From the NCBI RefSeq assembly GCF_018375725.1, contig NZ_JAHACR010000093.1, positions 1 through 13,487 of the forward strand: 13,487 nt of DNA, written 5' to 3'. The first letter of the stretch is position 1, and every line of letters begins with the position of its first letter. Under the pieces are notes generated by a model. The model had not been told where the DNA came from. It did not search any database and saw nothing but the letters and a program-made list of their open reading frames with translations. Shown in pieces: positions 1-6,945 of the stretch. Made by a program: the position numbers and the translations under genes. This DNA is from Burkholderia sp. (GTDB lineage Bacteria; Pseudomonadota; Gammaproteobacteria; Burkholderiales; Burkholderiaceae).

Positions 1-2
1 GC

Positions 3-557
3 GGCAAGGTCCTCGACTTCAACAGCGCGCAGCACAACTTCTCGTTCGCCGCACTCGCGCTCGGCTATCACGACCCGTTCCAGCTGTCGCCGGCGCAGAC
101 GCAAGCGGTCGCGCGCAAGCTGATCGATCTGCGCCGCAACCTGCTGACCTATTACACGCTGCCCGAGGAGGCGACCGCGCTGTTCGTCCAGCATCGCGCC
201 GCCATGATGTTCGGCAACTACGGCACGCAGCAGGTGGAAATGCTGCGTCGTGCCGGAGCGGATGTCGGCTACGTGATTCCGGACGAGGGCGCGCTCGCAT
301 GGCTCGACTGCTGGGCGGTCGTGCGCGGTTCGGACAACCCCGAACTCGCCCATGCATGGATCAACTACATGCTCGAGCCGGGGATCGGCGCGCTGCTCGT
401 GCGGCGCCAGGGCCTCGCGAATACGCTTACGCCGGCGCCGGGCGCGCACGCGGGGCAACGTCTCGTGTGGATCCAGCCCGTCGAAGACATTGCGCGGCGC
501 GAAGCGCTGTGGAGCCGGATCGTGTCCGGCGATCGTCCCGAGAATTTCCCGAAATGA
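3..557 (+). CDS. PotD-like periplasmic solute-binding protein, 3' part
   Basis: This frame is open from the left edge (base 3) to TGA at 555-557 and gives the last 184 residues of a protein that begins outside the window. The text fits the C-terminal lobe of spermidine/putrescine-type extracellular solute-binding proteins: a Met-Met-Phe-Gly-Asn-Tyr-Gly segment, then Glu-Gly-Ala-Leu-Ala-Trp-Leu-Asp, an 'AWAVVRGSDNPELAHAWINY'-like helix (here Asp-Cys-Trp-Ala-Val-Val), and Asn-Tyr-Met-Leu-Glu-Pro. In that family these surround the ligand cleft. It would act in the periplasm, but the signal peptide lies outside the window. Its stop overlaps the start of the downstream diguanylate cyclase gene (ATGA, 554-557), so the two are probably translationally coupled. 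That suggests a sensory as well as, or instead of, a transport role. No permease gene is seen here, though one could lie upstream. The ligand cannot be read from this fragment. Confidence 0.8.
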   Translation, partial: GKVLDFNSAQHNFSFAALALGYHDPFQLSPAQTQAVARKLIDLRRNLLTYYTLPEEATALFVQHRAAMMFGNYGTQQVEMLRRAGADVGYVIPDEGALAWLDCWAVVRGSDNPELAHAWINYMLEPGIGALLVRRQGLANTLTPAPGAHAGQRLVWIQPVEDIARREALWSRIVSGDRPENFPK

Positions 558-2314
558 TCAAGCTCGGACTGACCGCGAAGCTGTCGGTGCTGCTCGCCTG
601 CATCGGCGTCGTGGCGTCCGGCGCGACCGGCTATTACGCGTACCGCGCCAATCGCACGATGCTCGTGCAGGAGGCGCAACACAGCCTGCTGATGTCGACG
701 CAGCTGCTCGGGCAGCGTTTCAGCGCCGCGCTCGGCGATGTCTCGGACGACGCGCTCGTGCTGGCAACGATGCCGTCGGCTGCGGCCGTCGCCGAAGGCG
801 AAGCACCGGCCGGCGCCCAGCGAGGCCGGCTGGAGCAGGTGTACTACAGCTTCATGACGCATCATCCGGAGTATCTGCAGATCCGGCTGATCACGCGCGC
901 GCAGTATGGGCTGGAGCGGATTCGCGTCGACCGCGACAAGCACGGCGTCGTCGTGCTGCCGGAAAGCGGGCTCCAGGAGAAGGGGCAGTTCTCGTATGTC
1001 TTCGAGACGCTGTCGACCACGCCGGGCCACATCTATCTTTCGCCGATCTCGATCAATCACGAGACGGGCTCGCATGCGGCGGAAGGGCGGCCGATCCTGC
1101 GGGTCGGGACGCCGGTGGTCAACCCGCGTGGCGAGACGGTCGGCGCGCTCGTCATCGACATCGACCTGACGCGCATCTTCATGCGTCTCGAACGCGATCT
1201 GCCGGAAGACTATCTCGTGTATCTCGCCAATGAGTGGGGGGATTTTCTGGTGCATCCCGATCCGGCGCAGGCATTCGGCTTCGATCGCGGACGCCGCGTG
1301 CTGATGCAGGAGCGTTTTCCGGCGACGCAGTCGCTGTTCGACGAATCGCGCATGAATGTGACGCTCAACGGCCTGTCGCGGCCGAGCCAGGCGCCCGGGC
1401 AAGTCCTCGCATTCACGCGCACGGCGTTTGGCCGGGGCGAGGGCAACCGCTTTGTCGTGCTGGGACTCGAACGCCCGATGTCGGACGTGCTGGTGCCGGC
1501 CAGCATGCTCGGCGAGCGGATCGTGCGGATGGTGCTGATCTCGAGCCTGCTCGCGGCCGTGCTGGCGATTCTGTTCGCGCGCGCGATCACGCGGCCGCTA
1601 CAGGTGCTGGCGCGCGCGGCGACGCACATATTCGACGATCCGGCGACCGAACGGCTGCCGGTCGCCCGCTCCGACGAGATCGGCATTCTGGCGCGCTGTT
1701 TCGACTGCATGCGGGTGGAGATTCGCAAGCAGATGACGATGCTGCACACCAAACAGAAGGAACTGGCGCATATTGCGGGCCACGACATGCTGACGGGGTT
1801 GCCGAACCGGCTGCTGTTCATGGAAAGGCTCGATCATGCGATTCGCGATGCGTCGGCGACGGGCGAAGGGCTGGCGGTGATGTTCGTCGATCTCGACCGC
1901 TTCAAGCAGATCAACGACCAGCTCGGGCATTCGGCCGGCGACCGGACGCTCGTCGCGGTCGCGAAGCGGCTGAGCATGGTGCTGCGCAACGGCGACATGG
2001 CGGCGCGGCTCGGCGGAGACGAATTCATCGTACTGATCGCCGGCGTGCGGTCGCCCGAAGTGATCGGCGACATCGCGTCGCGTATCCAGCTGGTGATGGC
2101 CGAGGAGCTGGAATTTGGCGAGCGGCGCATGGCGGTGGGGGCGAGCATCGGCGTCAGCGAGTTTCCGGCCGACGGCCGCTCGGCCGAGGAACTGCTCGTC
2201 AAGGCGGATGCGGCGATGTATGCGGCGAAGGCATCGGCGCAGCGCGCGTGCATCCGCTATCAGGATCTGCTCGGCGCGGGATCGCATGCGGACGACGCGT
2301 GCGACGACGAGTAG
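554..2314 (+). CDS. Membrane diguanylate cyclase (Cache-like sensor, HAMP, GGDEF)
   Basis: A 586-aa protein predicted to make cyclic di-GMP from two GTP. Residues about 8-28 form a first membrane helix. Residues about 30-325 are a periplasmic sensor with double-Cache style text (QIRLI, then a GLERIRVDR segment). A second membrane helix lies at about 326-345, then a HAMP linker and short coiled coil to about 400, then the GGDEF domain. The catalytic motif is intact, G487-G488-D489-E490-F491. The metal-binding Asp in FVDLD is D446. An RNGD inhibitory I-site sits five residues before GGDEF, so product feedback is expected. There is no EAL or HD-GYP domain. I chose ATG 554 because it overlaps the upstream stop as ATGA and leaves a plausible short N-terminus before the first helix; the frame is open further upstream, but that stretch is shadow of the preceding gene. 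Coupling to a PotD-like binding protein suggests that the bound ligand is sensed through the periplasmic domain. Confidence 0.93.
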   Translation: MIKLGLTAKLSVLLACIGVVASGATGYYAYRANRTMLVQEAQHSLLMSTQLLGQRFSAALGDVSDDALVLATMPSAAAVAEGEAPAGAQRGRLEQVYYSFMTHHPEYLQIRLITRAQYGLERIRVDRDKHGVVVLPESGLQEKGQFSYVFETLSTTPGHIYLSPISINHETGSHAAEGRPILRVGTPVVNPRGETVGALVIDIDLTRIFMRLERDLPEDYLVYLANEWGDFLVHPDPAQAFGFDRGRRVLMQERFPATQSLFDESRMNVTLNGLSRPSQAPGQVLAFTRTAFGRGEGNRFVVLGLERPMSDVLVPASMLGERIVRMVLISSLLAAVLAILFARAITRPLQVLARAATHIFDDPATERLPVARSDEIGILARCFDCMRVEIRKQMTMLHTKQKELAHIAGHDMLTGLPNRLLFMERLDHAIRDASATGEGLAVMFVDLDRFKQINDQLGHSAGDRTLVAVAKRLSMVLRNGDMAARLGGDEFIVLIAGVRSPEVIGDIASRIQLVMAEELEFGERRMAVGASIGVSEFPADGRSAEELLVKADAAMYAAKASAQRACIRYQDLLGAGSHADDACDDE

Positions 2315-2316
2315 CG

Positions 2317-2334
2317 GGCGGCAGGTCAGCCGCC
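2317..2334. terminator. Possible stem-loop between convergent genes
   Basis: GGCGGC at 2317-2322 pairs with GCCGCC at 2329-2334 around a 6-base loop. It lies directly after the diguanylate cyclase stop, and the stop codon of the convergent 85-aa gene sits in its loop. There is no T-run on either side, so it is at best a weak or Rho-assisted terminator. Confidence 0.3.
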
Positions 2335-2583
2335 GGCGTCCTCGATTTCCTTGCGCTCGCGGCGCTCCTCGTTGCCGCGGCGGGCGCGCAGGCGCTGGCG
2401 CGACAGCGTGACGATGACCTGTTCGGTCGGGGCGCCGGCCGGGAGTTCGTTGCGGATGCGGTCGGCCACCATCGGCAGCCCCGAGCGGGCGCGGCGCAGG
2501 GCTTTCGCGATCGCGCGGCGGCATTCGTCGCCGTGACAATCCCATTCGTCGCGGATTTTCTGGCAATAGCGGCATGTGTCCAT
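2326..2583 (-). CDS. Small Cys-rich hypothetical protein (85 aa), possible metal binder
   Basis: I do not recognise the family. The N-terminus holds C4-x2-C7 and C16-x4-C21 (MDTCRYCQ, then CHGDEC), four cysteines that could form a zinc site. The rest is a basic helix-prone region ending in a strongly charged Arg/Glu tail with no membrane segment or signal peptide. Third codon positions are almost all G or C, as in the surrounding genes, and the coding phase matches this reading, which supports a real gene. The ATG at 2583 has no clear ribosome binding site. It lies 92 bp beyond the pvsE stop on the same strand, so read-through from the siderophore operon is possible, but nothing ties its function to the siderophore. 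It converges on the diguanylate cyclase gene with an 11-bp gap. Confidence 0.65.
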   Translation of the reverse strand: MDTCRYCQKIRDEWDCHGDECRRAIAKALRRARSGLPMVADRIRNELPAGAPTEQVIVTLSRQRLRARRGNEERRERKEIEDAGG

Positions 2584-2642
2584 GGCGGACAGTTTAACGG
2601 TTGCCGGAATCGTCCGCGTGTGCGGGCCGCTCCGTTGCGATA

Positions 2643-2658
2643 CGGCCGGCGCCGGCCG
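2643..2658. repeat. Perfect 16-bp GC palindrome downstream of pvsE
   Basis: The sequence CGGCCGGCGCCGGCCG equals its own reverse complement. It begins 17 bases past the pvsE stop, in the 92-bp gap before the small Cys-rich gene. As RNA it could form a 6-bp stem with a GCGC loop. No T-run follows on the minus strand, so it is not a standard intrinsic terminator. It could slow polymerase, protect the 3' end, or be chance in GC-rich DNA. Confidence 0.4.
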
Positions 2659-2675
2659 CGCGCCGCCTTCAGCCG

Positions 2676-3914
2676 TTAGTCGTCAGCATGCGCGCCCTTC
2701 GTCGGCAGATATCCGTGATGCGGATGCGGGTGACGCAGGAAGTCGTGGTGCGAGATATGCCATGCGTAGGCGCCGGCGTAAGGGAAGACGACCAGATCGC
2801 CGGCCCGCACCCGTTCGACTGGCGCATCCCGGGCCAGCAGGTCCTTCGGCGTGCACAGCTGGCCGACCACGCTCACGCGGGCGTCGCTGACTTCGGGGCG
2901 TTCGAACGGATAGCGCCATGTGTCCACCGGCAGCACGCGAAACGGATGGCTGTGCCCCTGTGCATACGGAGTGCGGAAGTGATGCGTGCCGCCGCTCGCG
3001 ACGACGAACGTCTGGTCGAATGCGTGCTTCACGTCGATGACTTGCATCGCATAGTAGCCGCAGAACGCCGTGATGTAGCGTCCGCATTCGAACCGCACGG
3101 TCAGGCCGTCGCGTTGCGCGGAACGCGACGACAGGCCGGCGGCGAAGGCTGCCCAGTCGAACTGGCGCGCCGGCTCGCGGTAGTTGACGCCGATGCCGCC
3201 GCCGACGTTGATCTGATCCAGCGTTTGCAGTCCGAACTCGGCGCGCCAGCGCCGGACCTGCTGCAGGTACGCGTCGAGCAAGCGCAAATGGGCGTCGGCG
3301 TCGAGTTGGTGCGACATCAGGTGGAAGTGGAACCCGCGCAGACGGATTTCCGGGTGCGCGCGCAGCCACGCGAGGCAGTCCGGCAACTGGTCGCCCTCGA
3401 TGCCGAACGGCGTGGGCTTGCCGCCCATCATCAGCGTGGTCGCTGGCAGGCCTTCGACCGCGAGATTGACTCGCAGCAGCACCGGTGCGATGACGCTGCG
3501 CGTTCGCGCGAGCCATGCCAGCCGCTCCAGCTCATGCCGGCTTTCCACATGCAGTGCCTCGACGCCGAGGTCGAGTGCGCCGGCCAGCTCGACGTCAGTC
3601 TTGCCCGGCCCGCTGAAGATCAGCGGCACGTCCGCGAAGTGCTCGCGTACCCATGCCAGTTCACCGCCGGAAGAGATTTCGAAGCCGTCCACGAGCGGCG
3701 CCAGCGTCTGCAGGATCGGCAGATCCGAATTCGCCTTGATCGCGTAGAACAGCTCGAACCCGGGCGGCAGGCGGCTGACGGTCGCATGGGCGTGGCGCCG
3801 CAAGGCTTCGAGATCGTAGACGTAGGCGGACAGCGGCGAGCGTGCATGGCCAATCTCAGCATCGAGATAGGCGGCGATTTGGGGCCAGCGCAGTTCGGGC
3901 GTGTTCAGGGTCAT
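2676..3914 (-). CDS. pvsE: PLP-dependent decarboxylase, vibrioferrin PvsE type
   Basis: A 412-aa fold-III (alanine racemase/DAP decarboxylase type) enzyme. Visible hallmarks are YAIKAN at 57-62 with K60 as the PLP lysine, the HFH segment near 185-188, GGG at 208-210 for phosphate binding, ECGR at 246-249, the catalytic-Cys motif QLCTPKD with C334, and a C-terminal GAYAW at 371-375. In vibrioferrin and achromobactin pathways the homologues (PvsE, AcsE) decarboxylate a citryl-serine ester, leaving the ethanolamine unit; that substrate is inferred here from context. A simple lysine-biosynthesis decarboxylase (LysA) is the main alternative, but position as last gene of the siderophore operon argues against it. 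The ATG at 3914 overlaps the pvsD stop as ATGA, giving translational coupling and fixing the start, although the frame stays open upstream inside pvsD. The ECGR motif carries Cys where DAP decarboxylases usually have Pro. Confidence 0.88.
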   Translation of the reverse strand: MTLNTPELRWPQIAAYLDAEIGHARSPLSAYVYDLEALRRHAHATVSRLPPGFELFYAIKANSDLPILQTLAPLVDGFEISSGGELAWVREHFADVPLIFSGPGKTDVELAGALDLGVEALHVESRHELERLAWLARTRSVIAPVLLRVNLAVEGLPATTLMMGGKPTPFGIEGDQLPDCLAWLRAHPEIRLRGFHFHLMSHQLDADAHLRLLDAYLQQVRRWRAEFGLQTLDQINVGGGIGVNYREPARQFDWAAFAAGLSSRSAQRDGLTVRFECGRYITAFCGYYAMQVIDVKHAFDQTFVVASGGTHHFRTPYAQGHSHPFRVLPVDTWRYPFERPEVSDARVSVVGQLCTPKDLLARDAPVERVRAGDLVVFPYAGAYAWHISHHDFLRHPHPHHGYLPTKGAHADD

Positions 3915-5737
3915 GCAGCCTCCAGGCCGGCGAGCGGAATCGGATTGGTCACGGGCACGTAGGTCGAAGCGCGGTCGGCGCGCTGAAAGAAGCGGTTGCT
4001 GAAATTCGTTTTCGCCGGGAACGGGCTGCCGGCGAGCAGGGCGTTGACGCGCCGGGCGGAAGCCGCATTGCCGTGGCGATGCTGGTAGACGTGCAGGTGA
4101 TGACGGACGACGGACCACAGGCGCGCGGTCATGACAGGGCGATCCCCGCCAAGCTGGGCGATGACCTCGCACAGGTTGTTGACGAACAGGCAATAGGCGA
4201 TGCGGTTCCAGCCCTGCTCCTCGTCGTACCAGAGCGACGCCTGCGCGCGTGCGCTGAGCTCGGGCATGCTGGCGGCGGGATGACGTGACGGCGTCAGCTT
4301 CACGCCTTCGAAATCGCGCAGGAAAAGCTGCGCGGGCATGTCCTGCCGCAGTCCGATCACGACGTTTTGCAGATGCGGCTCGAAGATCACGCCGTGCGAG
4401 AAGAACAGGTGGAACACCGGATAGACCAGCTGTTCGACGTAGGCGGAAAACCAGCGCTCGGTCATCGCGTCGACCGGCAGGCCGTCGCGCGTCGCAAGCG
4501 TGTCGAGCAGGCGCCGCATGCGGGCCTGACCGTAGTGATGGTTGCCGAACAGCGAGCCCGCCAGCAGCGGCACCACATCCGGCGCACACAGCGTGTCGAC
4601 GCTCTGCCGGAGAATCAGCCCGAAGCCTTCCACGACCTGACGGTTCTTTGCCACATCGGCGTCGCGCAGATCGACCGACAGGAACGCCGGCTCCTCCATC
4701 AGGGCGAGGCCGGGGAAGCGTTGTGCCAGCTCCGGAAGCAGCGGGCGCAGCACGCGATTGACGTGCATCGCGCTTTCGAGCTCGTACCATGCGTTCTTGC
4801 GCACGCAGTTCGTGATGCGGATATTCAGCGACAACTTGTAGAAGTACGGATTGCCGGGCTGGTACAGCGTCCGGATCGACGACGTGGGGAAGAAATCCTC
4901 GCCCTGGATGCCAAGATCCTGAAGGCGGCCGCTCGCCAGCGCGTCGTGCACGAGCGGATGCGTGCGGAGGTCGCCGGCCTGCCACGGATGGACGGGTACG
5001 GCGACCCGGTCGCCGGCCACGGCGGGGGCGTTCGACGCGATCAACTGGTCGCAGGTGCGCGCAAGCAGCGATTGCTGCGCGATATCCTCGCGCGGCACGG
5101 AAAACCATGCGAGCGGAAAGCGGGTGCGCATCTCGGGCGAGTAGCGCAGCAGGTCCTCGTCGGAGAACCCCTGACGGCTCTTGGGCGTCGGGTGGAAAGG
5201 ATGGCCGAACGTCAGCGACTGTTCGGAGTCGATGTAGGCGTCTACCGGGTCGGCGGGAATCGTCGCCGGGACGGGCACCATCAGCACGGCCGTACTGACG
5301 GCGACGCTGTTGCGGATCTGTTCCATCAACTCGGTGTTGGGCGGCAACGCGTGTTGCAGCGCCAGGTCGCGCAACAGCAGGGCGGCCAGCGCTTCCCATT
5401 CGACCATCGCCCACGCCTTGTTTCCCGCCTTGTGGAAGATGGCCGAGAGATAGCGGTAGTTGCCCGTGAGCCACGCGCCGCCGACCACGGCCAGCAGACT
5501 GTCGCGGACATGCGGAAGGCGAATCTGCAGCACGTGGGCGCGCTCGCGCTGCGCGGTCATGACGATTGCGGCCGGCCAGTCATGCGGATCCATCGGCGGA
5601 CCGACCCGCAGTTGGCCGTTCGGGAGCGCGACCTCGCGGCAGTAGCAGTTCAGCAGCGTTTCCTGGCAGCGGCGCGCGGCAGCCAGCTCCGCCGACAACC
5701 GCGCGGCGGCGTTTTCGGGATTCGTTTGATTGGGCAT
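3911..5737 (-). CDS. pvsD: NIS siderophore synthetase (IucA/IucC family), PvsD type
   Basis: A 608-aa ATP-dependent synthetase that joins a carboxylate (citrate) to an amine or alcohol through an acyl-adenylate. Family motifs are well kept: HPFHPTPKSRQGF at 179-191, VHPWQ at 249-253, PTSSIRTL at 284-291, KLSLNIRITN at 301-310, HGVIFEPHLQN at 448-458, RDFEG at 474-478, and KTNFSNRF at 576-583 near the C-terminus. The full length matches the family. By position before the decarboxylase it corresponds to PvsD; its relative AcsD condenses citrate with L-serine, so the same first step is inferred. The start at 5737 follows GAAGG (minus-strand reading of 5747-5751) at about 9 bases spacing and lies 26 bp after the pvsC stop, the only true gap in the operon. 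The stop overlaps pvsE by 4 bases. An open frame continues upstream to 6997, but that is shadow of pvsC. Confidence 0.92.
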   Translation of the reverse strand: MPNQTNPENAAARLSAELAAARRCQETLLNCYCREVALPNGQLRVGPPMDPHDWPAAIVMTAQRERAHVLQIRLPHVRDSLLAVVGGAWLTGNYRYLSAIFHKAGNKAWAMVEWEALAALLLRDLALQHALPPNTELMEQIRNSVAVSTAVLMVPVPATIPADPVDAYIDSEQSLTFGHPFHPTPKSRQGFSDEDLLRYSPEMRTRFPLAWFSVPREDIAQQSLLARTCDQLIASNAPAVAGDRVAVPVHPWQAGDLRTHPLVHDALASGRLQDLGIQGEDFFPTSSIRTLYQPGNPYFYKLSLNIRITNCVRKNAWYELESAMHVNRVLRPLLPELAQRFPGLALMEEPAFLSVDLRDADVAKNRQVVEGFGLILRQSVDTLCAPDVVPLLAGSLFGNHHYGQARMRRLLDTLATRDGLPVDAMTERWFSAYVEQLVYPVFHLFFSHGVIFEPHLQNVVIGLRQDMPAQLFLRDFEGVKLTPSRHPAASMPELSARAQASLWYDEEQGWNRIAYCLFVNNLCEVIAQLGGDRPVMTARLWSVVRHHLHVYQHRHGNAASARRVNALLAGSPFPAKTNFSNRFFQRADRASTYVPVTNPIPLAGLEAA

Positions 5738-5763
5738 GTGTCGTTGCCTTCGGATCAGAGGAG

Positions 5764-6945
5764 TCAAAGCACGCTCGCCTGCGGGCGAGCGCAATACAGG
5801 AGGTAGCCGAGATAAGCGACCAGCGGGGCCAGCAGCGCCGCGCCGAGCACATAGGCCGTGCGCGGGCCGGCTGCGCTGGTCGCGGCGCCGGCAGCGAGTC
5901 CGGCGGCGACCGCGCCCCATTTGGAGCTGCTTTCGAACCAGCCGAACGTCCGCCCCGCGTTGTCGGCGTGGACGACGCTGGCGACCAGCGCATGCAGGCC
6001 GATGAATCCCGCGGTCATCGCGGCGCCCATCAGGAGGCGCCAGGCGACCAGCGCGGGCAGCGACAGCGGCGCGGACTGCGCCAGCAGGCTGAGCGCCAGG
6101 ACGCCGAATGCGGCCGCGATCATGCCGAGCGACGGCGCGAGCCCGAACCGGCGCGACAGCAGCGGTGCCGCCGTCAGGTAGACCATGTGCGGCAGTCCGA
6201 ACAGGAGGCCCGCCGTGGCGGCGGAGGCGCCCGGCAGGCGCTGCTGGATATCCGGGATGAAGTAGGGGAAGGTCACGACGGTGGCAAACACGAAGGTGAG
6301 CTGCAACACGTAGATCTGGCGCGGCGTCGCAGGCGCACCTGAGGCGGCGTCGCGGGCCTGCGCGCGCTTGACCGCACCCGTCCCGGCTTCCCCTGCGGGA
6401 AGCCGGGCGATCATCACCGCGGCGGCCAGCGGCAGCAGCGCCAGCCAGCGGTACAGCACGATCGGCGACGCGGTGCTCATCCACAGACCGAGGCAGGCGG
6501 GCGCGGCAACCAGCGCCGCGCGTGCGGACCACTGCATCGCCGTCAGGCTGCGCGTGAGCGTCGTGCCGGAGGCGACCGTCGCGAGATACGCATTCGATGC
6601 CGCGAAGGTTCCCCCCAGCACGCCCTGCAGCACCAGCGCGGCGAGGAACTCGGCCGAATGGGTGGAAAAACTGGCGAGCACGAAACTCGCCGCGAGTCCG
6701 AGCTGCGCGCGCACCAGCAGCGGCTTCTTGCCGAAGCGATCGGCGAGGCGCCCCCACCATGGCGCCGACACCGCGGCCAGCAGCGTCGGCACCACGTAGA
6801 AGGCGCCGGCAAGCCACGGCATGTCGTTGTGCAGCGAGCGCTGCAGGATCAGCGCGAAGAACGGCGGCATGCCGAGCGCCGCAAAGGCGGCGATGAAGTG
6901 GCTCAGCATGACGACCGCGACCACATGTCGTGTGCCGACGCTCAT
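5764..6945 (-). CDS. pvsC: MFS transporter, probable siderophore exporter (PvsC type)
   Basis: A 393-aa, very hydrophobic protein with the pattern of 12 membrane helices in two halves and a charged cytoplasmic loop near the middle (about residues 185-205, with several Lys/Arg). The major facilitator motif A is clear between helices 2 and 3: GRLADRFGKK at 65-74. The length is standard for the family. In the vibrioferrin operon the third gene, pvsC, encodes the exporter of the finished siderophore across the inner membrane; the same role is inferred here from its place between two NIS synthetase genes. The start at 6945 overlaps the pvsB stop as ATGA, which fixes it. The sequence alone does not show the substrate or the direction of transport. 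Confidence 0.9.
   Translation of the reverse strand: MSVGTRHVVAVVMLSHFIAAFAALGMPPFFALILQRSLHNDMPWLAGAFYVVPTLLAAVSAPWWGRLADRFGKKPLLVRAQLGLAASFVLASFSTHSAEFLAALVLQGVLGGTFAASNAYLATVASGTTLTRSLTAMQWSARAALVAAPACLGLWMSTASPIVLYRWLALLPLAAAVMIARLPAGEAGTGAVKRAQARDAASGAPATPRQIYVLQLTFVFATVVTFPYFIPDIQQRLPGASAATAGLLFGLPHMVYLTAAPLLSRRFGLAPSLGMIAAAFGVLALSLLAQSAPLSLPALVAWRLLMGAAMTAGFIGLHALVASVVHADNAGRTFGWFESSSKWGAVAAGLAAGAATSAAGPRTAYVLGAALLAPLVAYLGYLLYCARPQASVL

Noticed and set aside
2601..3962. Long + strand open frame (453 codons) opposite pvsE
   Set aside because: Antisense shadow typical of GC-rich coding DNA. The minus-strand reading carries all fold-III decarboxylase motifs.
2676..5474. Apparent 932-codon minus-strand frame ending in the decarboxylase
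   Set aside because: Its first 520 codons are a shadow of pvsD; the true start is the ATGA overlap at 3914.
4367..5806. Long + strand open frame (479 codons) opposite pvsD
   Set aside because: Shadow of the NIS synthetase; Arg/Gln/Ala-rich text with no domain.
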